A DNA stretch of 64,000 nucleotides, from NCBI GenBank assembly GCA_964059195.1, contig CAXKWD010000011.1:30867566-30931565 (forward strand). The letters run 5' to 3'. Numbering within the stretch: the stretch's first letter is position 1; the number at the start of each line of letters is the position of its first letter. This DNA comes from Ectobius pallidus (taxonomy: Eukaryota > Arthropoda > Insecta > Blattodea > Ectobiidae). Positions 35,531-46,490 of this stretch are shown piece by piece. The notes below the pieces were generated by a model that saw nothing but the letters and a program-made list of their open reading frames with translations, had not been told where the DNA came from and searched no databases. Made by a program: the position numbers and the translations under genes.

Positions 35531-38500
35531 TTAGTTACAATATTTTCCTGTAGAGGGAAGTAAAACAGGGTAGTAAGTCCATCTACTAAACATCTCTCTA
35601 CGATGGATCTAAATATTAATAGTTTGTGATAGGATCGTTAATTTTTGTGTAGGGGCTAATGACGGCTTGGAGCAGTCAACGACACAGAATCCGGAAGGCT
35701 TCGCATCCAGGATTGTACGTCCTAAAAGATTCGTTTGCTTTTGCCAAGTTTTAAACTGGGAACGTCGGATCCATAGACGGGCAGCACTGAGGTCGACAAG
35801 GAATGGCAATGGAACATGGAAAAATAAGTGGACAACTAAGACAATTAACTACTCTTTAAGATTTATAATCTTCTGTTGGGCCAATAATACGCCATATATT
35901 TGCTTATTTAGTAGAGGGGAGGAGATAGTAGAGGAAACAGTACAGTTTGCTGTTATCTGGATATTATTTGCAGTTATCTGGAAGTTATCTGCAGTTATCT
36001 GGAAGTTATTGTCGATTAACCATAGAGGTACAATTAATTGTAGTTAATTCTCATTTTTGGGTAAATGTACTGTTCACTTCCCTGTAGGCCATGCGCCTTC
36101 CTATGGACAATATCACATACAAAGGAACCAGAAGCAATCATATGCTTATATGACGTATCAATTCTAAAACAGTAGTAGCTCAAAAACCACCTTGGACTGA
36201 AACCTATGATTCAGGCTATATTTTGCATCAACTAAACTCTATTTCAAACAATTAATCGCACAGCTATAAATAAATGGACTACTGGATAAAATAACTGAAT
36301 TATCTAGTTATCTGTACAGTTGTTATCCTGTTAACTGGATAAAAGATAATTATTACTTGAACAACCTTTTGCTTAGTTAATTAATTTTAACCTGCAAAAT
36401 CCCAGCTCTGCATTGCTATACCTTGCCTCATTTCCCTCAGTGACACGCTAAGTCTAACCCCCCTGCAGACACTAGCACATAACTTAGCGAGGAAGCATTT
36501 AATTGGACATTAATTTTGTTATTAGCGTTATAATATGTTTAATCTATACTTTACTTGTACTGAAACAAAAGGTAACCTGGCTATCATAGTGCAGACTAAC
36601 TTTATAGGCATACCGCATATGAGTCAAGTCGTTTGTACAGGTCTGTACATTCGAACGCTTATCGTATTCAGGGCAGGTCGATCTTTTACTGTTCTTCAGT
36701 GCACTTGAGAACTCTTGTGTGATGGCCTCGACTTCAGACTCCTACTTATGGTTCCTCATTACTGATATTAGATATGGTGCAAAACCTGTGTTAACACAAA
36801 ACTGGATTCATATCGCACAAATTCACAACTTTTAAAACTTCGCTTTACTCCTTCTATCGCTAAATAATTGGACTTAACATCGGCATAACTTCCGACATCC
36901 AATAAATATGATCAGTGGACACTTACTGCAATTATATTACATAGTAATAACTCTGTGGGATTGGCTATGGCATGTAACGTAAATTTCTTATATAGAAAAT
37001 GAGAATATATTTCATATACAATTACAATATTGTGGATTAACTCTTTGCGAGCGAATACGGATATAACCGGGTACAAAATTTTGAATTTCTCACACTTCCA
37101 GAGAAGCTCCCGTTTGGTTAACAACTATAGCTTCCATGTCCACAATTTTACTCTCATTATTTTCACAACGATTCCGGTTATATGTAATTGTAACATTTCC
37201 TGCTGAAGATAACATATTTCGCCCTGCGAAATTAATATTTTTTCTCTATTGCATTTATGATTACTTGAGAATTTCATAATTAATATAAACTATAAAGACT
37301 TAAGGAAATATATGTTACTTCTTTATGAGAATTAGGTTTCAACACAATTGGAAGGAAATCCATTTGTGTGTACGCTCTAGGTACTGATGTGGCGGTACAC
37401 ACTACTAGATGTAGAAGAAAATAATTAAAAATACAGTAAAAGTATCGTAATTAAAGCACAAAGACGGTATTGGACGTGTTACGATTTTTAAGAGGGCAGG
37501 TTGCATGAAGAAATGAATATGTACTACATACACAATTCCACATAATTCATTTATCGAATCTTGAGTTTCCTATTAACTTCAGGATTCAAAATCTTTATAA
37601 AATATGCGTCGTATTTCGATCCCTTTGAATGGCTTCCATATATTTTTAAAAATGGCAGCCTGAAGTTTCATCTAACATAAATGAATGTAATTCCCTTATG
37701 CGTTCTTAGCATTGTGTTAGCGAAGAAGCTTCCCTAGGCTAACAATTAAGCTAACCTCTTGAGTGAACCAAGAATCGCAATTGATATACTTTTCACTTCA
37801 TAAACCTTGCCACTTTGGCGATGTGATGAGGTTAAAAAATAACCCTTGGAAGCAAACTGCACCTCTGTTTTATCTGGCAGGTTTTAGACCTTGAGGCCTT
37901 CTCTTCCATTCGACCAGATTGAGTACGCCTACTCGGTACTAATGATTATGTTTTCTAAATTGATACAATAATACTGTATTTTAAATACGTAGAATGACTA
38001 CACAGAGAAATAATTCAAAAATAAATTCAATAATATGACATAATTAAAAATGGACATTTATGCAACATGTACACCAATCATAGAAGTAAAGAAATAAATA
38101 ACAATAATAATAACAATAATTATTATAATAATATGGATGATAATTAAATAATATTAATATTATTGATAATAAACTGATATATAAAAATCTTTAGATTACT
38201 AACCTAGACTTCTATAAACATTTGCCTAAAAATCTAAAAGTAAATGGTATATATTTTACTTTACATTCGATATATGTTCTATCTTATCTTTGTTGGCCAT
38301 TATTTATACACTATGTATATAAAAACACTTGGGAGCTACAATCTTCCGTACCACGAGGTAATTTTCTAAATCTGCCAAGGTTAGCTCTTGCTTCTTTTTA
38401 TACGTTTTTCTTTCGTACCCGGTTATCTTAAAGCGATGATGCTGTATTGTCTTCGTCAATATTTTCTTTAATGACAGCCGATAGCATAGAACACGGCACA

Positions 38501-38970
38501 GACTGAAACACTCGACCCTTCCTTTAATAGAGACTGATAAAATGGACACAAGCTCGCTTCATAATTTATGTCCAAGTCAGGGCCCAAGCTCCCATCACTC
38601 AAACGTGTGACAGCCTGACTGGAGTTCAGCCAACGGCTGCTAGTAGCTAGCACAGAAAGCTATCCCTCTAAATGTGTTCTGAAAGGAAAGAGGGCAAGAA
38701 AGGCGGCCAGAAGATTGAGAGGTAGTAAGTAAATTGGATCTGGAGGTCGGTGACAAGACTCAAAGGAATTTTAAGTAGTTTGGGTAAACTGGTTTACGCG
38801 ATGTGCTTACAAATACTATCTACGCCATGTAATGTCAACTCTCACTATTCTCTTATATAATGGTGTGGCTGCATGTTCTTCAACGAACAACACGCTGGTA
38901 GCAAAAAGAGTAACGAAAATTATCATAGTTGTTGGTGTTGCTGTACTGATTGTACGACGGAATGCGCTAC
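35531..38970. other. AT-rich spacer with a 3 x 21-bp minisatellite
   Basis: Three 21-bp units (GCAGTTATCTGGAAGTTATC plus T) start at 35949, 35970 and 35991. Because the period is a multiple of three, the plus-strand frame there reads as a repeated AVIWKLS and inflates the open frame at 35667-36047, which is not a real gene. No other gene or element is recognised across this 3.4 kb. Confidence 0.45.
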
Positions 38971-39071
38971 TACGAAAGCCGTCCACAGAGTAAGTTTCCC
39001 TAGGGCCGTTTACATAAACAAAACAAAATTTCATTGAAATATTTATGGCAACAAATATAGCAAGTGTTCAG

Positions 39072-39276
39072 CTATTTTTCAACATATTCACCACCGGAAC
39101 TGAGACATTTTTGATACCGTGGGACCAACTTATGAACACCTGTATCGTAGAGGTCTGCCGCATGGGATTTGAACCACTGTGTGACAACCATCTCCATTTC
39201 TTTGTCATTCTCTGTCATTTATTGAAGTGTAGGAAAAGATGGAAATCACTGGGATTGAGGTCTGGGCTGTAGGGTG
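39072..39276 (-). pseudogene. Mariner transposase C-terminal fragment, left arm
   Basis: On the minus strand from about 39276: YSPDLNPSDFHLF, which is the mariner motif containing the third catalytic aspartate (S-D-F-H-L-F), then frameshifts, and finally LVPRYQKCLSSGGEYVEK and the stop at 39072-39074. Matches the usual C-terminal end of mariner-family transposases (…RWDKCI…GGDYVEK type). Dead. Confidence 0.75.
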
Positions 39277-39348
39277 GATGTTGAAACATCTCCTAGCCGA
39301 ATTTTTGCAGGAGATTTGCAGAGAGGTGTTGAAGCCTCCACCCTCCAG

Positions 39349-39560
39349 CTCGGACCGCGCACCCAGAGATTTTCATATTTTCGTACCCCTCAAGAAATGA
39401 CAGTGAATTACAGAGAATGGTAGAGATTGACAGAGAAACGGAGGTTATCACACAATGGATCAAATCCCAGGCGGCAGACTTCTATGGCACATGTATTCGA
39501 AAGTTGGTCTCACGTTATGACAAATCTCTCAATTCCGGTGGCGAATATGTTAAAAAATAG
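39349..39560 (+). pseudogene. Mariner transposase C-terminal fragment, right arm
   Basis: On the plus strand: SSDRAPRDFHIFVPLKK then a stop and frameshifts, then RKLVSRYDKSLNSGGEYVKK and TAG at 39558-39560. It is the inverted, diverged partner of the left-arm fragment. Dead. Confidence 0.75.
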
Positions 39561-39670
39561 CTGAACACTTGTTGCATCTGTTGGAATAAATGTTTCCATT
39601 AAATTGTGTTTTGTTTCCGTTGAAGGCCTGTGGGAAATTTACTTAGTGGACGCGCCTCGTACTTATATTA

Positions 39671-39812
39671 AGCCTGTGACCGTCGCCGGTGTGCCGGAAT
39701 TTCGTCCCGCTGAAGTTATTTTATATGCCTGTTAAACTTCAGCCAAGGAATTGTCATATTGATGCACACAGAAAGCCAGTATAATACTGATGGCGCTAAC
39801 TAGGCTGAAAAT
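39671..39812 (-). repeat. SINE family 3, minus-strand copy
   Basis: 'gcctgtgaccgtcgccggtg', 'gtgccggaatttcgtcccgc' and 'gatggcgctaactaggctga' place it in family 3. It starts 10 bp after the palindromic mariner. Confidence 0.7.
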
Positions 39813-40974
39813 TGACATACGTTGGAGGTGTAAAGTTCAAAACCCGGCAGTATATTACCTCAGAATTCGATAAATACGCATTCACACCTGCCTTAAAGTC
39901 AGCCTCCTAGGCTAGTAGTAGCAAGTTTCGGAGTTGTAAAGTTTCTACACGGTCAGTATGTGACCCGGCAGGATGATTAAATTCCTACATTGACCGGGAT
40001 GCCCTAATATGATTATATGAAATTTCCTCCACAAGTATTCCCTGCTACTTAATCCTAAAATAATTTGTTAGGTGTTGTTAAAAACTTTATCATCGGGTCA
40101 CATCCTGCATTTGTATGTTGTGCATTCTCATGTCTATTTAACAGAGGAACTTGGTTGTTACACGAAACTGACTTAACATATTAAAACTTTGATATTCGGC
40201 CCTTTGAGTAGTCTTAAAGCATTTTTGGATGTATAGCAGTTCCTTGTAAAAGTGTTTGTCTCTTCTTGGGTGAATTTCTAACCGGAACTATGGGTTTTGG
40301 TATACTGGGTACTATCCGTTGTGGTTGTGTTTGCACGTAGCTCCCTCCCACCCCTAAACAACGAATAAAGAAACAAGTGCCAACTTACAAAAATACAATT
40401 ACCTTCCATTTAGGGATTATGGCATAAATGGACGAAATGTGACCTCATGACAAATTCAAACGAAAAATTGTGTGTGACGTGTAAGTTTGTCGTAGAGGAA
40501 TTTACATGCCACCTTTGAGTACAATTCTGATGTGAGTAGCAATTTACGCATCCAAGTAGAAAGTACCCTGACTGTGTAGGAGCTTAAATGCACCCACCGG
40601 TTTGACTTGAGGGTGGAAAGTATAGTGGCCGAGGGTTTAAATGCAGCTTAGGCGAATTTATATATTTTTAGGTTTTGTGCCAATTATATTTCCCTTGAGA
40701 TATATCCTTAAAATCATCTGAAGGCATTCCTTCACTATCTGTTATTCACCACGTTCCCGAGTACGATCCTCAGCGATCTGTTACTTGCTTACCTACGATT
40801 TATGAGAGAGGAAACCATTAATAAGTGAAAGAATATATCACTACCGTAATGTATTACAAAAACTCAAAATTAATAAAAAAAATACTTCATACAGTAAGAG
40901 TAATGAACTCTTATTAGCACATGTACACAGGAAAGGAGGGAGGAACGGTGTATGCATGTATATGTGTGTGTGTG
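39813..40974. other. AT-rich spacer
   Basis: No gene seen. A (TG)n run at about 40962-40981 is the target of the next element. Confidence 0.4.
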
Positions 40975-40982
40975 TGTGTGTA

Positions 40983-41360
40983 CATAGGCGTAACCAGGCC
41001 GACCATATGGGGGGGTTATAACATCCAGGGAGAGGGGGGTCCGGGGGTCCTCCCCCGGAAAATTTAAAAAATTAAGATGCAAAATAACGAGTTTTAAGCT
41101 TCCGGGGGTCCACCCCCGGAAAATTTAAAAAATCAAGACACAAAATAACGTGTTTTAAGCTTCCGGGGATTCTCCCGGAAAATTTTAAAAATTAAGACGC
41201 AAAATAACGAGTTTTAAGCTTCCGGGGGTCCACCCCCGGAAAATTTAAAAAATCAAGACACAAAATAACGTGTTTTAAGCTTCCGGGGATTCTCCCGGAA
41301 AATTTTAAAAATTAAGACGCAAAATAACGAGTTTTAAGCTTCCGGGGTCCTCCGTCTATG
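40983..41360 (+). mobile_element. hAT-like GC-rich MITE, family C, copy 2
   Basis: Begins CATAGGCGTAACCAGGCCGA and ends in a decayed partner (CCGTCTATG). It is inserted in a (TG)n microsatellite: the flanks TGTGTGTA and TGTGTGTG are a plausible 8-bp duplication, but not informative in a repeat. It shares 'ccgaccatatgggggggtta' with copy 1. Most of the interior is a tandem array. Confidence 0.8.
41101..41340 (+). repeat. Exact 120-bp tandem duplication made of ~60-bp units
   Basis: 41101-41220 and 41221-41340 are identical at every base by line-by-line comparison. Each 120-bp period has two related sub-units (61 and 59 bp) alternating 'aatcaagacacaaaataacg' and 'attaagacgcaaaataacga'. Another related unit precedes it (about 41036-41100), giving five in all. 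Each carries a hairpin such as CCGGGGGTCCACCCCCGG and AAGCTT. Confidence 0.95.
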
Positions 41361-43200
41361 TGTGTGTGTGTGTATGTGTGTGCGAGAGGGCAATGTCCAT
41401 TCTGTCCGAAGTAAATTTTCCCTTAGTCCAATAGTTTTTTAACAATTTCCATTAAAACTAATTTTTGGGGGTTAATTTTTCTGAATTTAGAGGATAAAAA
41501 CAACGAAATTCAATACGAGCAAATAGAAGAAACTATACTGAAAACTAAAAGTCTACGGACGTTAAATTGTGAGTATGAAATCAATATAACTAAAACAAAA
41601 AATGAAGCCTTCAAACACGGATTGTGTAATGTATGGCCTTCAATAAAGTTTGATATGACTATCATCAGAAAAATACGCATACACGTCAACATTTACATGT
41701 AGATGGAAAATGTAAAAAAAATGTTGATAATATGCGTGAAATGAATTTGAGCCCTATTCATGACAAACAAAATACTACTGAGACTGAATATTAAACTACC
41801 AGCTGAAAACTAATAGCTCTTGACATGGAAATAAAAGCACGCAAAAAACAGACGTACCAGAATTCTCGCTATGAAATGAAACTACAAAGGCCATAATTAA
41901 ACTCCTGCTGTGATAGTTGAAAGGTGCCCGAGACCTCCTTCAGATACGCCTTACTTAAGAACATTCAAAGCGAAATCTGTTTAATTTTTTGTAGGACTAT
42001 TAAGGACATGGTTTTCTAGAGTCCTCAAATTTGGATAATGGGATGAAGAAATGAATTGAAAACTATAATTATTTTGTATCTGCTCATTATAAAATTAAAC
42101 ACATTTGAGACTTTATCAGATTTTTTAACACTTTATATATATATATAATCACTGTAATATTATCAGCACACAATACCAATACGTGGAAGACCTCACAAAA
42201 TAACCTCTAAAAGTTTTATACTTTAAAATTTAAAAACAATAAACAATACATTTGTATAATTGATATTGTTACTGCTTTTGGAATCACCATAATTAAAATT
42301 ATTAGCTTCCTTGCGGAGCCTAGTGGTCTAGACTTCATCGTACAAAGCTGAAAACCTGGGTTCGAATATAAACCAATAAAATAGAATACACATTTCTTCA
42401 GTGAGGCAAGACTGATAAACCTGCCATTATTTACTTTAGATTGTTTACAACAGCAGAAATCATAAAAATTAGCATGTCTTAAAACATACTCGTAAGTACG
42501 AATTTATCGAACATGCTTTATTTGGAATGTCAAGGAATTTCCACAGACTTCGTATATTAGACTTACAACGAAATAAACAGAGTCTGCCTTGTTTTCCTTA
42601 AGTTATTTGGTATAGATTTTAATTATTAAACTCTGCGTATAATGCTTAATATTACAACTGATTTACATTCCGAATAAATATAGGACTACAGCTGATTACA
42701 ATGCTTATAATGACAAGAACTTACTTTGCTTAAGTTTTTTTTATTAGTTTCTCATTTGAAATTTTGTTGCTTGTAATATTTATTAACCAGGAATGATAAC
42801 TGTAAGTTCGATTTCTTAATATTTATGTTTATCATAAATAAAGTACTGCAGTTAATGAAATTCCTACTATGACCACATACTATAATTTACAAGTTTTCAT
42901 TGTCTATGATTATCATAAAACCACCAAATATAAACATAAATACCGGGAAATTTACATAGCAGTCCTCTATGTGTGCAGTCTTTAAAACTTGTGCATGGGA
43001 AGAGAGATATAAAATATTCCAGAAATAAATATTCAGAAAGATATTGAAGCACAGCGATGTGAGCTGTAGATATCACAGAAATTTCAGTCGGGTTAAATTA
43101 CTGTTATTTCGTTTTTGATGTAGAATGAATACATCTAGGTCAAGGCACCTGCTTTTTATTTTACGAGTGGTTAACGATATTCGGACAACAGTCTTAGGAA
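41361..43200. other. AT-rich spacer with a tRNA-like fragment
   Basis: No gene. At 42310-42372 'cctagtggtctagac' (A-box-like) and 'cctgggttcgaatataa' (B-box-like) suggest a SINE head on the plus strand, without body or tail. Confidence 0.35.
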
Positions 43201-43207
43201 CAATTCA

Positions 43208-43213
43208 TCTCTA

Positions 43214-43267
<54 letters not shown>
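43208..43267. repeat. (CT)n microsatellite
   Basis: About 28 CT units after a short CTAT lead-in. The minus-strand (RE)n reading frame over it is an artefact. Confidence 0.95.
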
Positions 43268-43272
<5 letters not shown>

Positions 43273-43630
43273 GATTTCACAACCAATATTAATATTTTCT
43301 AAAGAAACAAAAATGTAAAGCGGATATATTCGACATGAGTTACTATTTCTCGTGAAAATATGAATCTGTGACCAATCCAGTGTGAGAATACGTGGAATTT
43401 TGACCAATCACAATCAATTTATCGCTTTTTATCTCTTGATTTTATCGCATTTACGTGCGAATATTTTTCATCACAATTCACAAACACTGAACACTGAAAC
43501 AACTTCAAACTTGTAGGTTCTTTGATAAATCCTCATTAATCCAGCGACTGGATGTACATACACTTCATGTGAACAAAATATTCTATTAAAATATTTAATT
43601 ATTTACATTATGCGTGGTGAAGACTATCGT

Positions 43631-43945
43631 ATAATAATAAACACAATATCAATAACACGATATTATTTTAGCAGTTAGGTTAATCCAATCAGCTGCTGAA
43701 AATAAAAACACTGAATAGTCACGTCGATATATCGATTATTTCGCTGTCTCGCTTAAAATGACAAAAATAGCGTAGTTTTCTTCATTTCATTATAATAATA
43801 AACACAATATTAATAACAGGATATTATTTTAGCAGTTAGGTTAATCCAATCAGCTGTTGAAAATAAAAACACTGAATAGTCGCGTCGATATATCGATTAT
43901 TTCGATCTCTCGCTTACAATGACAAAAATAGCGTAGTTTTCTTAA
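43631..43945. repeat. Tandem duplication, 162-bp period, two copies
   Basis: 43631-43792 and 43793-43945 are about 95 percent identical by eye. Both contain 'ttaggttaatccaatcagct', the palindrome-rich 'gtcgatatatcgattatttc' and 'aaaaatagcgtagttttctt'. Family unknown; the CCAATCAGCTG and ATATCGAT motifs might be regulatory, but nothing shows it. Confidence 0.9.
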
Positions 43946-44643
43946 TTTTTGTGGTTTTCTATGATTATTCATTGCATGCTTAATTATGTTAGTATTCGCT
44001 GAATAGTCACAATAAATATAACTCGAAATTCGGATTCATCCAATACAACTTCACGAACATCGGTAAAATCCGGATTTCTCGTTATATTACTTGCGATAGC
44101 AAAAACAACCCGGATAAAACTAACAGTTCCGTGTTTGATCATTGCTATTATGCCTAAGAATTGAATGGGTTGGGGAAGATAGCGCTAACCCTCTTTTTTG
44201 TAAAAGTTGTCAATAAGCCTTGTTGGTAACATAATATCAATTTAAAAAAAGATAAAAATAAGATTCACAGATCTGAGCAAACTTTAAAGATGCAATAACT
44301 AAAATCAAGTTAGTGTGGATTTGCACTATCTTCTCCTGACCCCATCAATTTATTTAGGCAAATTTCGCAGGAATAATTTATGTTATTTTAGGGGAAAAAG
44401 GAACCTCAGTACTTAACTAAGTATGCGACAAATTATTAAAAAAGAACGAGCGCCCGTTGCTGTTCAAAAAGTAAAGTTATCAGAAATTCAAAACGTCAGA
44501 TAGAAATATATATTTGTAATTTATAATTTTAAATAGGCTAAAAATTGTTCATAGAAGGATATATAAATTATTACCTCAAAATGTATTTTACTAATTTAGA
44601 AGAAATTTTTTTATGAAAAATTATGTTTAATCTTAACTTTCAG

Positions 44644-44990
44644 GTTCAGTCAAAAGCAATCAGAACTGCTGAAAACAGTAGATTCCGAATTTAGGCATGT
44701 CCTCCATTATATCGTCTCACATGACTTTTACTTCATAAATAACATTACTTGCTCACGTAATAAAATCATGATATGTTCGAGGTTTCGCAGCAACATCCTT
44801 TTTCCTTACTTTGACGACCCTTCCCTTCAGTATACAGTTGTCGACTTCGTCATTGACTTGATCAAAGCTCATAGAGCCCACGCCCTTTCAATACAAGAAA
44901 GTTACGTACGCATCAAAAAATTCTTAGAATTCCTTTTTGCCTTTAGTGAATACATACAAATAAACTATGAGCGAGATTTGAAAGAGTTTG
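44644..44990 (+). CDS. Candidate orphan coding exon (weak)
   Basis: The plus-strand frame stays open from 44644 to 45139, ~165 codons in AT-rich DNA. It begins right after an acceptor-like TTAACTTTCAG and, before it runs into a SINE, meets a donor-like TTTG/GTAAAT at 44990-44996. That gives an internal exon of 347 nt (115 complete codons). The peptide looks like ordinary protein, with aliphatic and charged residues mixed (for example VVDFVIDLIKAHRAHALSI and FLFAFSEYIQINYERDLKEF), probably helical. I do not recognise a family. Frames of ~145 codons occur elsewhere in this window without being genes, so chance is a serious alternative. The continuation past 45008 is SINE sequence and not part of it. 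Confidence 0.25.
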
Positions 44991-45019
44991 GTAAATATAC
45001 AATATGTGGATGCGTTCGC

Positions 45020-45440
45020 TCCTCTCACGCAGCGGGACCGGGTTCGATTTCTGGTCGGGACAAGTTACCTAGGTGGGAATTTTTCTGGGGTTTTTCCTCA
45101 CCTGTGAGACAAATTTCGGGTAACTTTAGGCCCTTGTAGTCCCCAGATATCATATGACCATCATTATCATCTTCATCCCACCTTCGCCTTGTTTGGAGTG
45201 AGTGTGTGTAAATGATGTGTCTCGTCCTATGTGTTTGTGTTGTCTCGGAGTTGGCCCCGGCATTGGGCTGAGCACTCATCCGGGGAGGCCTTCCATGTCC
45301 TTGTCTGGTCAAAAAAGTATGTGATCCAAAGATAAAAAAGTATGTATGTGATCCAAAGATAAAAAAGTGCGTATGTGATCCAATGATAAAAAAGTATGTA
45401 TGTGATCAAAAGATAAAAAAGTATGTATGTGATCCAAAGA
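45020..45440 (+). repeat. SINE family 4 with a 27-bp tandem 3' tail
   Basis: 'gcgggaccgggttcgatttc' holds a B box, followed by 'caagttacctaggtgggaat' and 'ttttctggggtttttcctca', a block typical of insect tRNA-derived SINEs. The body ends at 'ggccttccatgtccttgtct'. A tail of about five 27-bp units (GTATGTATGTGATCCAAAGA + taaaaaa) follows from about 45312 to 45440. Confidence 0.75.
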
Positions 45441-45540
45441 TAATCCCTCTCCCGACAGGTCGCGGTCCTGTAAGGCCCGGGCGGCTTGGGTCGCTTAAAT
45501 CCTAAAAGGGAGAGGTAAAACTACGATAAATAAAGAAAGA
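45441..45540. repeat. GC-rich block, likely 3' end of another retroposon
   Basis: 'ccctctcccgacaggtcgcg' pairs with 'gggagagg' downstream, and it ends 'acgataaataaagaaagac', a low-complexity tail. No partner copy in the window. Confidence 0.35.
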
Positions 45541-46185
45541 CAGAATTATACAATACAGACCCCATCAATAATTAACTGCTGTAAATAACTGCAGGTGTAC
45601 AATATAAATTTAATTGAAAATTCCTTTATGACTTCATTAATTAAAGTCATATTTCAAATGAGTGCTTTGTGCTCTTATTAATATCCTTTCGCATTGTTTG
45701 GAAAACATTATGATTCTAGTCAGTTGTTATTACAACTGTAGGAAGCATATTAAAAATTCTTTCATCACAGACGTGATCGTGAACTAATGCAATACAAAAG
45801 CTTTGATCTCGATGCTAGGTAATAATATGCTATCCGGTATCACATCTTGTGTCCATTACCAATTATTTTCTGTTGCTACAAAAGCAATGTCGATAACTAT
45901 TGGCATCCATCCGGTCATTAAGTCTTCTCTCAGGGAATCCTAGAATTCGGTCTATATCTAACTTCCGCACCAGGATTTTAATTAGGTGTATCCCCCCCTC
46001 CCTAGAGAGGTTTCTTTCATCACAGCTAACGAATCCAATATATCCGACACTTTTGTACACTTACAGGAATGTGAAAATATTTCAGCGCGACAAAATTCTG
46101 GCACACCTTGACAGTTACGGGCCTAATTAGCAATATACAACCGTCAATAAAGAACGCTAACTAACAACAACAAGCAAACGACAGC
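45541..46185. other. AT-rich spacer
   Basis: Frames at 45863-46130 overlap on both strands; nothing recognised. Confidence 0.35.
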
Positions 46186-46490
46186 TGGCGTGGTCTTGTG
46201 GTTAGCGTCGCTGACTGCAGATCTGTCGGCCCTGCTTCGATCCCCGTTACCTCTTCGGATTTTTCTGAGGTAGGGAGGTCTGGAACGTGGTGCACTCAGC
46301 CTCGTGATTCAAATTGAGTAGCTACTAGATAGAGAAGTAGCGGCTCCGGTCAAGAAAACCACCGTTAACGGCCGTGGGTGTCGGCATGCCCCCCAATCCT
46401 GCCATCCGCCTAAGGTAAATGACACAGCCTAGTAGTCCTAGTCCTTTCAGGGATGTAACGCCATTTGGTTTGGTTTTTAGTTTTAGTTTC
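46186..46490 (+). repeat. SINE family 2, near full length
   Basis: tRNA-like head: 'tggtcttgtggttagcgtcg' (A-box region) and 'ctgcttcgatccccg' (B box). The body has 'cacggcc'-side blocks, 'cggcatgccccccaatcctg' and 'agggatgtaacgccatttgg', and the tail is (GGTTT)n. Best copy in the window and the reference for the fragments at 13640, 14755 and 15140. Confidence 0.85.

Larger units (their letters stand above)
38973..39659. mobile_element. Palindromic mariner remnant
   Basis: Flanked by TA (38971-38972 and 39660-39661), with left end CGAAAGCCGTCCACAGAGTA and right end (complement) CGAGGCGCGTCCACTAAGTA. The two halves are imperfect inverted copies of each other from the termini to the centre near 39316. 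Each half is the 3' half of a mariner transposase gene plus its 3' end, so the element has two right ends and no left end. Confidence 0.75.

Noticed and set aside
35667..36047. 126-codon frame
   Set aside because: Much of it is an in-phase 21-bp minisatellite; the rest has no recognisable protein features.
42310..42372. tRNA gene
   Set aside because: A- and B-box-like motifs are present, but no acceptor-stem pairing or terminator; a SINE head relic at most.
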